Assembly (NCBI GenBank): GCA_016721465.1
Contig: JADKIA010000030.1
Location: forward strand, 248,001 to 312,000
Direction of reading: 5' to 3'
DNA: 64,000 bases
Source: Ideonella sp.
Lineage (GTDB): Bacteria; Pseudomonadota; Gammaproteobacteria; Burkholderiales; Burkholderiaceae_C
Position numbers and translations under genes: made by a program
Notes under the pieces: generated by a model
What the model was told of the DNA's origin: nothing
Database searches by the model: none
The model's input: only the letters and a program-made list of their open reading frames with translations
In this document: one piece after another, positions 1 through 8,072 of the stretch
How positions within the stretch are numbered: the first letter of the stretch is position 1
Layout: every line of letters starts with the position of its first letter

Positions 1-1
1 C

Positions 2-433
2 ACCGCTGCACCGCTGCTGGCGGCCAGTCAGGAGCCCCTGCGGGTTTCGCAGCTGGTACTGCTGCAGGTGCAGGTGGCCCTGGCCCTGGGCCAGGCGCTG
101 CCCGGCGGTGCCTTGGCGCGCATCGAAAGGCTGGCCCAGGGCAGCAGCCACCCGCTGGTGTTGGCCCGCTTGGCCACGGTGCGGGTGGCCCATGCCCAGC
201 GCGCCGGCGAAGTGGCCGAGGCGCAAGGCCATGCGGCCGAGGTGGTGCGCATGGCGCGCGCCGCCGGCCTGCAGGAGGTGCTGGCCGAGGGCCTGCTGCT
301 GCAGGCCATGGCCGAGGCGCCCGGCGGCGAACCTGTGGCCCGCCAGGCACTGGCGCTGGCCACCCGGCTGGGCCTGGCCGGCTTGCAGCAGCGTGTGCAG
401 GGCTGGCTTCAGGATCGCCCACGCGACCCTTGA
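2..433 (+). CDS. C-terminal end of an alpha-helical (TPR-like) protein, partial
   Basis: The reading frame is open from the left edge to a TGA at 431-433, so this is the last ~143 residues of a longer protein whose start lies outside the window. The sequence is Ala/Leu/Arg-rich and consists of repeated amphipathic helices (patterns such as LARLATVRVAHAQ and LAEGLLLQAMAEA), as in TPR-type tails of LuxR/SARP-like regulators or of Burkholderiales ATPase-type activators. No enzymatic motif is visible in the part present, and I cannot name the family. Its stop is 60 nt before the next start codon, so it is probably a separate transcription unit from the PEP-CTERM gene. Confidence 0.6.
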   Translation, partial: TAAPLLAASQEPLRVSQLVLLQVQVALALGQALPGGALARIERLAQGSSHPLVLARLATVRVAHAQRAGEVAEAQGHAAEVVRMARAAGLQEVLAEGLLLQAMAEAPGGEPVARQALALATRLGLAGLQQRVQGWLQDRPRDP

Positions 434-493
434 GACGCTGCTGAGACGGTGCTTGGCGAAGATGCCGGCCATCCAAACCCAGGAGCCGCCACC

Positions 494-1513
494 GTGAAAA
501 TCCAATCCTCCCATTTGAGAGCCGCCATCTTGGCCGCCGCGGGCCTGGCCTTGGCGGCGCCCGCCGTGTCGGATGTGGTCAGCAGTGCCACCTACATCAA
601 CGGCAACATCGACGCGACCAAGTTTGGTGGCAGCGAGACCCACACCAGCACCGTCGCGCAATCCCTGCTGACCACCGAACTCGGCTATGCCAGCGCCAGT
701 GCGCACACCGCGCCTGGCGCCCTGGCCGGGGGTGCCGCGATCTCCATGGACGCCACCCAGTACGGTGGCGCCGCGCTGGAAGCCAAGGCACAGGCCCGCA
801 CCAGGGAGATGCTGCACTTCGGCACCGACTACTGTGTCAATGAGGTGTGTCGCTCGGCGGCCAGCCTGGGGGTGACGGCCCTGAACATCGATTTCGCCAT
901 CCATGCGTCTGGCGGCACCTCGGCGTTTGCAACCGATCCCCGCTTCGACCACGCGATCGCCAGCATTGGCTACAACTACGCGCTGACCAATGGGGTCGGG
1001 TTCACGGCGTCCGGTGGCGGCGCGAGGGAGCGGCACGAGACAGGGCAGGCGGTTGGCGACATCCATTCGATGACTGCCAGCCTGGCCGTGCGCCCGGGCG
1101 AGACCTTGGAGCTGCTGATGAGCATGTCCGTGTTCGCCGGGGCCAACGCCAGTGCATGGAATTTCTCCGGCTTCACGGCCACGCACGTGGCCGCCTTGGC
1201 CGATTTCACGCACACTCTGCTGTGGGACGGCATCACGGCCTTCACGGCCTATGACGCGGCCGGCAACGAAGTGGCGCTGGCGCCGGGCGGGCACTTTCAG
1301 CTGCTGGGCGATTCCGGCACCGACTTCTGGTACGCGGCCCCCGGCTTCGACAGCGCGCCGACCTCGGTGCCGGAGCCCGCATCAGTGGCCTTGCTGCTGA
1401 CGGGCTTGGCGCTGTTGCGGTTCTGGTGCAGCGCTGGCGCTGTGTTGCTGCGGGTTTGCAGTCCGCGTCGGTTGACGGCCATGGCAGGGAGCGCCTTCAA
1501 CCCGGCCCATTGA
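494..1513 (+). CDS. PEP-CTERM sorting domain-containing secreted protein
   Basis: About 339 residues from a GTG at 494. I prefer this start because AGGAG at 481-485 sits 8 nt upstream and because it places a clean signal peptide (MKIQSSHLR, then an Ala/Leu-rich core ending APAVS) at the N-terminus; an upstream ATG at 449 would bury it. The middle is low-complexity, Gly/Ala/Thr-rich and beta-like with no catalytic motif. Near the C-terminus comes VPEPASVALLLTGLALL, the PEP motif plus hydrophobic segment used by exosortase/PEP-CTERM systems for surface sorting. Normally a short Arg-rich end follows; here about 30 more residues follow the hydrophobic stretch, with the Arg cluster (CSPRR) delayed. 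No exosortase gene is in this window. The function of the passenger part is unknown. Confidence 0.8.
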   Translation: MKIQSSHLRAAILAAAGLALAAPAVSDVVSSATYINGNIDATKFGGSETHTSTVAQSLLTTELGYASASAHTAPGALAGGAAISMDATQYGGAALEAKAQARTREMLHFGTDYCVNEVCRSAASLGVTALNIDFAIHASGGTSAFATDPRFDHAIASIGYNYALTNGVGFTASGGGARERHETGQAVGDIHSMTASLAVRPGETLELLMSMSVFAGANASAWNFSGFTATHVAALADFTHTLLWDGITAFTAYDAAGNEVALAPGGHFQLLGDSGTDFWYAAPGFDSAPTSVPEPASVALLLTGLALLRFWCSAGAVLLRVCSPRRLTAMAGSAFNPAH

Positions 1514-1530
1514 ACCCTTGACGCACCTGT

Positions 1531-2334
1531 TCAGGCTGAATCGAACGGGTTGATCTTCGGCCCGATGGCCTGGGCCTCGCGCTGCAGCAGGGCCACCACG
1601 GTGGGCAGGCGCTCGGCGTTCAAACGGCCCGCGATCGTGCCCACGCTCAGCGCGGCCACACCGCGTCCTTCGCGGTCCAGGATGGGCACGGCCACGCCGG
1701 CCATGCCGTCGATCAGGCCGGTGTTGCGGTCGGCATAGCCGAGTTCGCGCACGCGGTCGATTTCGGTGCGCAGGTAGACCTCGTCGAACAGGCCGAAGTC
1801 GCGCAGTCGCGGCAGGTTGTAGCCGATCACCGCCTCGCGTTCGGCCTCGGGCAAGTGGGCCAGGATGGCCAGTGCGCCCTGGCCGGTGCCCAGCGCCACC
1901 CGCCCGCCCACATCACCAGTGAAGGAGCGGATCGGGTACGGCCCTTCGCTGCGGTCCAGGCAAATCGCATCGAAGCCGCTGCGCACCAGCAGGAAGATGG
2001 TGTCGCCCACGCTGGCGCACAGGCGCAGCAGGGCGGGGCGGCACAGGCTGCGCAGTTCGGCCGCATCGCCCGCACGCGCGGCCAGCGCGAACAGCTCCAG
2101 CCCCAGGCGATAGTGCTTGGTTCGCTCGTCCTGTTCCACCATGCCCTCGGCCACCAGGCCCTGCAGCAGGCGGTGCGTGGTGGCCTGGGTCAGGCCGATG
2201 GCCTTGGCGATCTGGGTCACCCGGGCGCCCTGGGCCGGCGCCTTGGCCAGGTGGCGCAGCACGGCAAAGGCGCGCGGCAGGCTGCCCACACGGCTGTCGC
2301 CCGATTTGCTCTCAGTGGAATTCATCGGGGGCAT
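1531..2334 (-). CDS. IclR family transcriptional regulator
   Basis: 267 residues with the two-domain IclR layout: an N-terminal winged helix-turn-helix (residues ~20-85, with TQIAKAIGLTQATTHRLLQ as the HTH) and a C-terminal effector-binding IclR domain (residues ~95-260, including GRVALGTGQGALAILAHLP and VAVPILDREG). It lies divergent to the ABC transporter/oxidase operon, and the intergenic region carries a perfect dyad at 2348-2362, so it most likely controls that operon in response to its substrate. An alternative start is the in-frame ATG at 2325. The 3' end is 17 nt from the end of the convergent PEP-CTERM gene. Confidence 0.92.
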   Translation of the reverse strand: MPPMNSTESKSGDSRVGSLPRAFAVLRHLAKAPAQGARVTQIAKAIGLTQATTHRLLQGLVAEGMVEQDERTKHYRLGLELFALAARAGDAAELRSLCRPALLRLCASVGDTIFLLVRSGFDAICLDRSEGPYPIRSFTGDVGGRVALGTGQGALAILAHLPEAEREAVIGYNLPRLRDFGLFDEVYLRTEIDRVRELGYADRNTGLIDGMAGVAVPILDREGRGVAALSVGTIAGRLNAERLPTVVALLQREAQAIGPKINPFDSA

Positions 2335-2347
2335 TCAATCATGATCA

Positions 2348-2362
2348 TTCCAAGCATTGGAA
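2348..2362. promoter_or_regulatory. Perfect dyad in the IclR/ABC intergenic region (candidate operator)
   Basis: TTCCAA-GCA-TTGGAA has 6-bp perfect arms and a 3-nt centre. It lies 14 nt upstream of the IclR start and 127 nt upstream of the transporter start. An 8-bp palindrome (ATGATCAT) at 2341-2348 abuts it. The size and position suit an IclR-family dimer site; the assignment is inferred. Confidence 0.45.
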
Positions 2363-2488
2363 GAACTTCGATTCTTCTTCTGCCGGTTGGAATCCCCGAT
2401 TTACATCCGGCCTGTCCGGCCCCTAGACTGGGCCTCGGTTGGTCCGGGTGCGGGCGCTCGCACAGCGTGCGGCTTTTGGGGGAAGTGG

Positions 2489-3475
2489 ATGTCGTTCCTG
2501 ACGCTGGTGGATGTGACCAAGGCCTATGGCGACGTGGCCGTGGTCGAGGGGTTCAACCTCAGCGTCGAGCAAGGCGAGTTCGTCTCGCTGCTGGGCCCCT
2601 CGGGCTGCGGCAAGACCACCACGCTGCAGATGGTGGCGGGCTTTGTGGACGTGAGCCGCGGCCAGATCACGCTGGGCGGGCGCGACATCACCCACGCCAC
2701 GCCCAACAGCCGCGGCCTGGGCATCGTGTTCCAGAGCTATGCGCTGTTTCCGCACATGAGCGTGTGGGACAACGTGAGCTTCGGCCTGGAGATGCGCCAG
2801 GTGCCGCGCCAGCAGCGCCAAGAGCGCGTGGACGCCGCGCTCGGCCTGGTGGGCTTGTCCAAGCTGGCACAACGCTACCCGCGCGAGTTGTCGGGCGGCC
2901 AGCGCCAGCGCGTGGCACTGGCGCGCGCGCTGGTGATCGAACCACCGGTGCTGTTGCTGGACGAGCCGCTGTCGAATCTGGACGCCAAGCTGCGCGAGGA
3001 CATGCAGTTCGAGCTGCGCCAGATCCAGCGCAAGGTGGGCACCACCACGGTGATGGTCACGCACGACCAGACCGAGGCGCTTTCCATCAGCGACCGCGTG
3101 GTGGTGATGCAGGCCGGCCGCATCACCCAGGTGGACGCGCCGTTCAAGCTATATGAGCACCCGCGCACACGCTTCATCAGCGGCTTTGTCGGCAAGGCCA
3201 ACCTGGTGCCGATGGGCACGGGCGGCGCCCTGGCCAGCCTGCGACCCGAGAAACTGCGCTTCGTGCCCGCCGGCGCCGGGCAGGTGGATGGCGAGGTGCG
3301 CGAGCGTTTCTTCCTCGGCAGCCAATGGCTCTACCGTGTGGACAGCGCGTTGGGCGAGTTGGTGGTGGTCTGCCCCAACGATGGCACGCCGCGGCTGGAC
3401 GAAGGCGCGCGCTGCGGCCTGGCCTGGCCCGATGATGCGTTGCGGCCGCTGGCCAACGAGGCGCGCACCGCATGA
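2489..3475 (+). CDS. ABC transporter ATP-binding protein (PotA-like, polyamine/opine type)
   Basis: About 328 residues from ATG 2489, which follows a purine-rich GGGGGAAG; the longer frame upstream lacks family similarity. It contains every ABC ATPase motif: Walker A GPSGCGKTT at residues 36-44, the signature LSGGQRQRVALARAL, Walker B VLLLDEPLSNLD and the switch His in MVTHDQTEAL. A C-terminal TOBE-like part (~240-328) with SLRPEKLRF marks the PotA/CysA class of importer ATPases. It powers the two permeases that follow, and its stop overlaps the next start (ATGA). First gene of a co-directional block that reaches 10.5 kb; control by the divergent IclR protein is likely. Confidence 0.93.
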   Translation: MSFLTLVDVTKAYGDVAVVEGFNLSVEQGEFVSLLGPSGCGKTTTLQMVAGFVDVSRGQITLGGRDITHATPNSRGLGIVFQSYALFPHMSVWDNVSFGLEMRQVPRQQRQERVDAALGLVGLSKLAQRYPRELSGGQRQRVALARALVIEPPVLLLDEPLSNLDAKLREDMQFELRQIQRKVGTTTVMVTHDQTEALSISDRVVVMQAGRITQVDAPFKLYEHPRTRFISGFVGKANLVPMGTGGALASLRPEKLRFVPAGAGQVDGEVRERFFLGSQWLYRVDSALGELVVVCPNDGTPRLDEGARCGLAWPDDALRPLANEARTA

Positions 3476-4365
3476 GTGCAAGCGCGAGCACCTTGGCTCG
3501 GGGCAAGGCGGCCGCGCTTGCAGCGCGGCCCTGGTGGCTCAGCGCCCCCGCTTTGCTGCTGTTCAGCGGCATGGTGATCGTGCCCTTGCTGATGACGGCG
3601 GTGCTGTCGTTCAACGTCTTCGACCACACCACCGGCGTGAAGGCCGGCGAATTCACGCTGTCGCACTACGCCAAGGTCTTCACCGATCCGTACTACCTGG
3701 GCATCTTCTGGCACACCTTCTGGGTTTCGGGACTGACCACGCTGATCTGCGTGGCGGTGGGCGCGCCCGAGGCCTTCGTGCTCAGCCGCATGGGCCCGCC
3801 CTGGCGGGCCATCTTCTTGCTGGTGGTGCTGGCGCCGCTGCTGGTCTCGGTCGTGGTCCGCGCCTTCGGCTGGAGCATGTTGCTGGGCCGCGAGGGCCTG
3901 GTGAACCAGTTGTTCAAACTGCTGGGCATCGGCGCCACCAAGCTGCTCTACACCGACGCAGCCATCGTCATCGCGCTGGTCCACGTGATGCTGCCCTTCA
4001 TGGTGATTCCGGTGTGGACCGCGCTGCAGAAACTCGACCCGGCCGTCACCCAGGCGGCGCTGGCGCTGCGGGCCTCGCAGGCCACCACGCTGCGCCGCAT
4101 CATCCTGCCGCAGATCCTGCCCGGCGTGCTGTCGGGCAGCCTGCTGGTGTTCGGCCTGAGTGCCAGTGCCTTCGCCATCCCCGGATTGCTGGGCGGCCGA
4201 CGCCTGAAGATGGTGGCCACGGTGGTCTACGACGAATACCTGCACGAGTTGAACTGGCCGCTGGGCGCGGCCATTGCCTTCACCCTGCTGGTGGCCAACC
4301 TGGTGGTGATGCTCAGCTACAACCGCCTGGTCGAAGGCGCCTACAGAAAGCGCATGGGCACATGA
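3472..4365 (+). CDS. ABC transporter permease (PotB-like)
   Basis: 297 residues, about six hydrophobic segments, starting with the membrane helix around residues 25-45 (ALLLFSGMVIVPLLMTAVL). The cytoplasmic EAA-like loop occurs as AALALRASQATTLRRIILPQILPG (residues ~200-223), the site that docks onto the ATPase. The protein belongs to the PotB/spermidine-putrescine class of inner-membrane subunits and should form a heterodimer with the next gene product. It overlaps both neighbours by 4 nt (ATGA), implying translational coupling in one operon. Confidence 0.92.
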   Translation: MSASASTLARGKAAALAARPWWLSAPALLLFSGMVIVPLLMTAVLSFNVFDHTTGVKAGEFTLSHYAKVFTDPYYLGIFWHTFWVSGLTTLICVAVGAPEAFVLSRMGPPWRAIFLLVVLAPLLVSVVVRAFGWSMLLGREGLVNQLFKLLGIGATKLLYTDAAIVIALVHVMLPFMVIPVWTALQKLDPAVTQAALALRASQATTLRRIILPQILPGVLSGSLLVFGLSASAFAIPGLLGGRRLKMVATVVYDEYLHELNWPLGAAIAFTLLVANLVVMLSYNRLVEGAYRKRMGT

Positions 4366-5159
4366 ATCGCAACGGCCCCTTCGCCTTGGCCTTTCACACG
4401 CTGGTGGCGGCCTTCATGCTGGCGCCGCTGGTGGTGGTGTGCCTGGTGGCCTTCACGCCGGAGAACACGCTGAGCGTGCCGACCACGGCCTTCTCGCTGC
4501 GCTGGTTCCGGGCGGTGTTTGCGCACCCGGATTTCCTGCAGTCGTTCCAGAACAGCCTGTGGCTGGCCCTGGGTTCGGCCAGCATCGCCACACTGGTGGC
4601 GGTGCCGGCGGCCCTGGCGATCACGCGTTATCAGTTCCCTGGGCGCGAGGCGCTCAACGGCCTGTTCCTCTCGCCGCTGATCATCCCGCACCTGGTGCTG
4701 GGCGTGGCCTTGCTGCGCATGTTCGCGGTGATCGGTGCGGCGGGCAGCTTCGGTTGGCTGGTGCTGGGCCACGTGGTGGTGGTCACGCCCTATGTGTTGC
4801 GGCTGGTGGTCGCGGCCATGGTCGGCTTTGACCGCAGCGCCGAGCAGGCGGCGCTGTCGCTGGGCGCCAGTCCGGCCACGGTGTTCCGCCGCATCACCTT
4901 GCCGATGATCCTGCCGGGCGTCACCGGCGGCTGGCTGCTGGCCTTCATCAACAGCTTCGACGAGGTGACCTTGTCGATCTTCATCACCTCGCCGGCCACG
5001 GTGACGCTGCCGGTGCGCATGTACATGTACGCCACCGAGTCGATCGATCCGCTGATGGCCGCCGTCTCGGCCTTGATGGTGGCGCTCACCGCCGCCACGA
5101 TGGTGCTGCTGGACCGCATCTACGGGCTGGACAAGGTGCTGGTCGGGGAGCGGGCATGA
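4362..5159 (+). CDS. ABC transporter permease (PotC-like)
   Basis: 265 residues from ATG 4362, which overlaps the preceding stop (ATGA). The same frame is open far upstream, but that part is an antisense-like shadow of the first permease and ATPase. There are about six membrane helices; the EAA loop reads AALSLGASPATVFRRITLP near residues 165-185. Helix-rich ends such as FMLAPLVVVCLVAF are typical of PotC. It pairs with the PotB-like subunit to form the inner-membrane channel. Its stop overlaps the start of the ferredoxin-like oxidase subunit, which ties transport directly to the catabolic enzyme. Confidence 0.92.
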   Translation: MNRNGPFALAFHTLVAAFMLAPLVVVCLVAFTPENTLSVPTTAFSLRWFRAVFAHPDFLQSFQNSLWLALGSASIATLVAVPAALAITRYQFPGREALNGLFLSPLIIPHLVLGVALLRMFAVIGAAGSFGWLVLGHVVVVTPYVLRLVVAAMVGFDRSAEQAALSLGASPATVFRRITLPMILPGVTGGWLLAFINSFDEVTLSIFITSPATVTLPVRMYMYATESIDPLMAAVSALMVALTAATMVLLDRIYGLDKVLVGERA

Positions 5160-5503
5160 GTCGGGCGCCGTCGCCTCAATTGCAGCGTTTGGCCGAGCAG
5201 GGCCGCGCCACCGTGCAGTTCACGCTCGACGGCCGGGCCAGCACGGCGCTGGCCGGTGACACGGTGCTCACCGCGATGCTGACCAACGGCGCCCGGCTGC
5301 GCCACACCGAGTTCAGCGGCGCACCGCGCGCCGGCTTCTGCCTGATGGGCGCCTGCCAGGACTGCTGGGTGAGCACCGCCACCGGCGAGCGCCTGCGGGC
5401 CTGTGGCGCCTTCATCGAAGAGGGCATGCACCTGCTCAGCGGCCCGGCCGCGGCGCCGCAGGACCTGCCGTCGCGCCCAACGCCGGGGGAGCCCGGCCGA
5501 TGA
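5156..5503 (+). CDS. (2Fe-2S)-binding small subunit of an opine/amino-acid oxidase-type flavoenzyme
   Basis: 115 residues with four cysteines, C62, C67, C70 and C83 (GFCLMGACQDC...LRAC), i.e. CX4CX2CX12C, the plant-ferredoxin-type [2Fe-2S] pattern. This small stand-alone domain matches the gamma subunit of octopine/nopaline oxidases, HcnA and the N-terminal part of SoxA-like sarcosine oxidases. It should pass electrons between the two flavoprotein subunits encoded next. Four-nucleotide overlaps on both sides indicate a coupled operon. The substrate cannot be read from this subunit. Confidence 0.88.
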   Translation: MSRAPSPQLQRLAEQGRATVQFTLDGRASTALAGDTVLTAMLTNGARLRHTEFSGAPRAGFCLMGACQDCWVSTATGERLRACGAFIEEGMHLLSGPAAAPQDLPSRPTPGEPGR

Positions 5504-6900
5504 CCCGCGCGGCCGACCCGCCCGTGATCGTCGGTGCCGGCCCGGCGGGGGTGCGCGCCGCTCAGACGCTGGTGGCGCATGGCCTGCGCCCGGTGCTCAT
5601 CGACGAGGCGCCGCGCGCCGGCGGCCAGATCTACCGCCAGCCGCCGCCAGGCTTCGTGCGCAGCCAGCGCGCGCTGTATGGCTTCGAGGCCGGCCGGGCT
5701 GGGGCCGTGCATCGGGCGATGGACGCCTTGCAGCCGCTCGTGGACCACCGTCCGGGCACCCTGGTGTGGGCGGTTCAGGGCGCCCGCTTGCACCTGCTGC
5801 ACGACGGCCGGGCGAGCCAGATCGACCACGCCGGACTGGTGGTGGCCACCGGTGCCACCGACCGCGTGCTGCCGTTTCCCGGCTGGACGCTGCCTGGGGT
5901 GTACACGCTCGGTGCCGCCCAGGTGGCGCTGAAGTACCAGGGTTGCGCCATCGGCTCGCGTGTGGTGCTGGCGGGTACGGGGCCGCTGCTGTACCTGGTG
6001 GCACACCAATACGCCCGGGCGGGCGCCGGGGTGGTGGCCGTGCTCGACGGCGCCACGCTGGCCGACCAGCGCGCGGCGCTGCCGGCCTTGCTGCGCGCAC
6101 CGACCGCGCTGACCAAAGGCCTGATTTACCGCGCCAGCCTCATCGTGCGAGGCGTTCCAGTGCACCAGGGTACGCGCCTTTTGCGTGCCAGCAGCAGCGG
6201 CGATGCGGGCGAGCGCGTCGGTGCCATCACCTGGCGCGATGCTCGCGGCGAGCACACGCTGGACTGCGACGCAATCGGCTTCGGTCATGCCTTGCGCTCG
6301 GAGACCCAGCTGGCCGATCTGCTGGGCTGCGAGTTCGGATGGGACACCCTGCAACGCGCGCACCTTCCCCTGCGCGATGCGGCCGGGCGCAGCAGCGTGC
6401 CCGGCATCTACCTGGCCGGCGACGGCGCGGCCGTGCGCGGGGCGGATGCGGCCGAGCTGGCTGGCGAGCGCGCAGCGTTGGCCCTGCTGGCGGACCGCGG
6501 CATCGCCGTGGACACCGGCCGCGCCGCCGACCTCGAGCGCCAGCTGCACCAGCAAACGCGCCTGCGCCAAGCCATGGAGCGGGCGTTCCCGTTCCCGCCC
6601 GACTGGGCCGCTCAGGCGCCCGACGAGTTGCTGCTGTGCCGCTGCGAGGAGATCACCGCGGGCCAACTGCGCCAGGCCGCGCGCGAGGCCGGCGCCGACG
6701 AGCTGAACCGCGCCAAGGCCCTGTGCCGCGTGGGCATGGGCCGCTGCCAGGGCCGCTATTGCGGCGCGGCCGCGGCCGAGGTGCTGGCCCACGCGGTGGG
6801 CGTGCCGATCGCTCAAGTGGGCCGCCTGCGCGCCCAGGCACCGGTCAGGCCCGTGCCGTTCTCGATGGCCGTGGGCCCATCCGAGGGGCCTGGTCCATGA
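5500..6900 (+). CDS. NAD(P)/FAD-dependent oxidoreductase, opine-oxidase subunit A / HcnB-like
   Basis: 466 residues. The N-terminal dinucleotide fold starts at VIVGAGPAGVRAAQTL, and a second nucleotide-binding segment appears near residue 155 (SRVVLAGTGPLLYLVA). The C-terminus (from ~380) is a BFD-like [2Fe-2S] domain with cysteines in LLLCRCEEIT and ALCRVGMGRCQGRYC. This three-part layout is characteristic of the alpha subunit of opine oxidases and of HcnB. Together with the ferredoxin-like subunit and the DAO-type subunit it should form a membrane-associated dehydrogenase that splits a secondary amine. Overlaps its neighbours by 4 nt on each side. Confidence 0.9.
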   Translation: MTRAADPPVIVGAGPAGVRAAQTLVAHGLRPVLIDEAPRAGGQIYRQPPPGFVRSQRALYGFEAGRAGAVHRAMDALQPLVDHRPGTLVWAVQGARLHLLHDGRASQIDHAGLVVATGATDRVLPFPGWTLPGVYTLGAAQVALKYQGCAIGSRVVLAGTGPLLYLVAHQYARAGAGVVAVLDGATLADQRAALPALLRAPTALTKGLIYRASLIVRGVPVHQGTRLLRASSSGDAGERVGAITWRDARGEHTLDCDAIGFGHALRSETQLADLLGCEFGWDTLQRAHLPLRDAAGRSSVPGIYLAGDGAAVRGADAAELAGERAALALLADRGIAVDTGRAADLERQLHQQTRLRQAMERAFPFPPDWAAQAPDELLLCRCEEITAGQLRQAAREAGADELNRAKALCRVGMGRCQGRYCGAAAAEVLAHAVGVPIAQVGRLRAQAPVRPVPFSMAVGPSEGPGP

Positions 6901-8051
6901 CCGAGCATCTGAAGGCCGACGTGGCCATCGTCGGCGGCGGCATCGTCGGCGCTTCGGCCGCACTGGAACTGTGCGGCATGGGCCGCAGCGTGGTGCTGCT
7001 GGAACGCGACCTGTGCGGCTCGCGCTCCAGCGGCGTCAACTTCGGCGGCGTGCGCCGACAGGGCCGCGCGCTCGCGCTGTTGCCACTGGCACAGCGCTCG
7101 CACCAGTTGTGGGGCACGCTGCGCCAGCGCATCGGCAGCGACGGCGAATACCTGCGCTCGGGCCACCTCAAGATTGCCCGCAGCGAGGCGGACATGGTTT
7201 CGCTGGAGGCCTACCGTGAGCGCAGCCGGGCCTTCGAACTGGGCCTGCAACTGCTGGGCCGCCAGGCGCTGCGCGAGCGCTGCCCCTGGCTCGGCGAGGC
7301 GGCCATCGGAGGCTCGCTGTGCCCCGAAGACGGCCACGCCAACCCCCGCCTGGTCTCGCCCGCCATCGCCCGCGCGGCGCGCGATGCCGGCGCCGAGGTG
7401 CGCGAGCGCACGCCCGTGGTCGAATTCGCCCACGATGGGCATGGTTTTCAACTTCGCTGCGCCACCGGCCTGGCTGTGAGCGCGGTGCATCTGCTCAACT
7501 GCGCGGGCGCCTGGTCGGGCGGCGTGGCTGCCGCCTTCGGCGAGCCCGTGCCAATCACCAGTGAGCACCCGGCGATGCTCGTCACCGAGCCGCTGCCGCG
7601 CTTCATGGACCTGAGCCTGGGCGTGGAAGGCGGCGGCATCTATGGCCGCCAGGCGCCACGCGGCAATTGCGTGATCGGTGGCGGACGCGGCCTTGCGCTG
7701 GATCCGCTGCGCGCCCGCAGCACGCCCGAGGTGCTGAGCCAGGCGATGCGCCAGGCCGCAGCGCTGCTGCCCGCGCTGCGCGAGGCCCAGGTCATCCGCA
7801 GCTGGAGCGGCACCGAAGGCTACCTGCCCGACCATCTGCCCGTGATCGGCCCCAGCGCCACCACGCCGGGCCTGCTGCATGGCTTCGGCTTTTGCGGCGA
7901 AGGCTTCCAGACCGGCCACGCCGTCGGCGCCGTGTTGGCCGAACTGGTGCGCGATGGCCGCAGCACCACGCCCATCGGCGCGTTCTCGATCGCACGCTTT
8001 TCCCCGTCCCGCGCTGCCAGTACCGCTGGCAGTGATTTCGCCCACCCCTGA
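6897..8051 (+). CDS. FAD-dependent oxidoreductase of the DAO family (opine-oxidase subunit B / HcnC-like)
   Basis: About 384 residues from ATG 6897, which overlaps the preceding stop; the open frame further upstream is out-of-phase shadow. The N-terminus carries the Rossmann FAD motif VAIVGGGIVGASAALEL, and the C-terminus the DAO-type closing segment (HLPVIGPSATTPGLLHGFGFCGEGFQ-like, with the second FAD contact at GFCGEG). The family oxidises C-N bonds of amino acids and their N-substituted derivatives (glycine, sarcosine, proline, opines). With the two preceding genes it forms the complete three-subunit enzyme; import of its substrate is provided by the surrounding ABC genes. Confidence 0.9.
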   Translation: MTEHLKADVAIVGGGIVGASAALELCGMGRSVVLLERDLCGSRSSGVNFGGVRRQGRALALLPLAQRSHQLWGTLRQRIGSDGEYLRSGHLKIARSEADMVSLEAYRERSRAFELGLQLLGRQALRERCPWLGEAAIGGSLCPEDGHANPRLVSPAIARAARDAGAEVRERTPVVEFAHDGHGFQLRCATGLAVSAVHLLNCAGAWSGGVAAAFGEPVPITSEHPAMLVTEPLPRFMDLSLGVEGGGIYGRQAPRGNCVIGGGRGLALDPLRARSTPEVLSQAMRQAAALLPALREAQVIRSWSGTEGYLPDHLPVIGPSATTPGLLHGFGFCGEGFQTGHAVGAVLAELVRDGRSTTPIGAFSIARFSPSRAASTAGSDFAHP

Positions 8052-8072
8052 AGACCCCCCGAGGAGATCACC

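Noticed and set aside
3153..4361. Long open frame upstream of the PotC-like permease, which would give a 668-residue fusion
   Set aside because: The extra part is Arg/Ala-rich, matches no family and lies out of phase over the ATPase and PotB-like genes; the ATGA overlap at 4362 is the natural start.
5403..6896. Open frame ahead of the DAO-type oxidase subunit, suggesting a larger protein
   Set aside because: It is a frame-shadow of the neighbouring oxidoreductase; FAD motif and overlap place the start at 6897.
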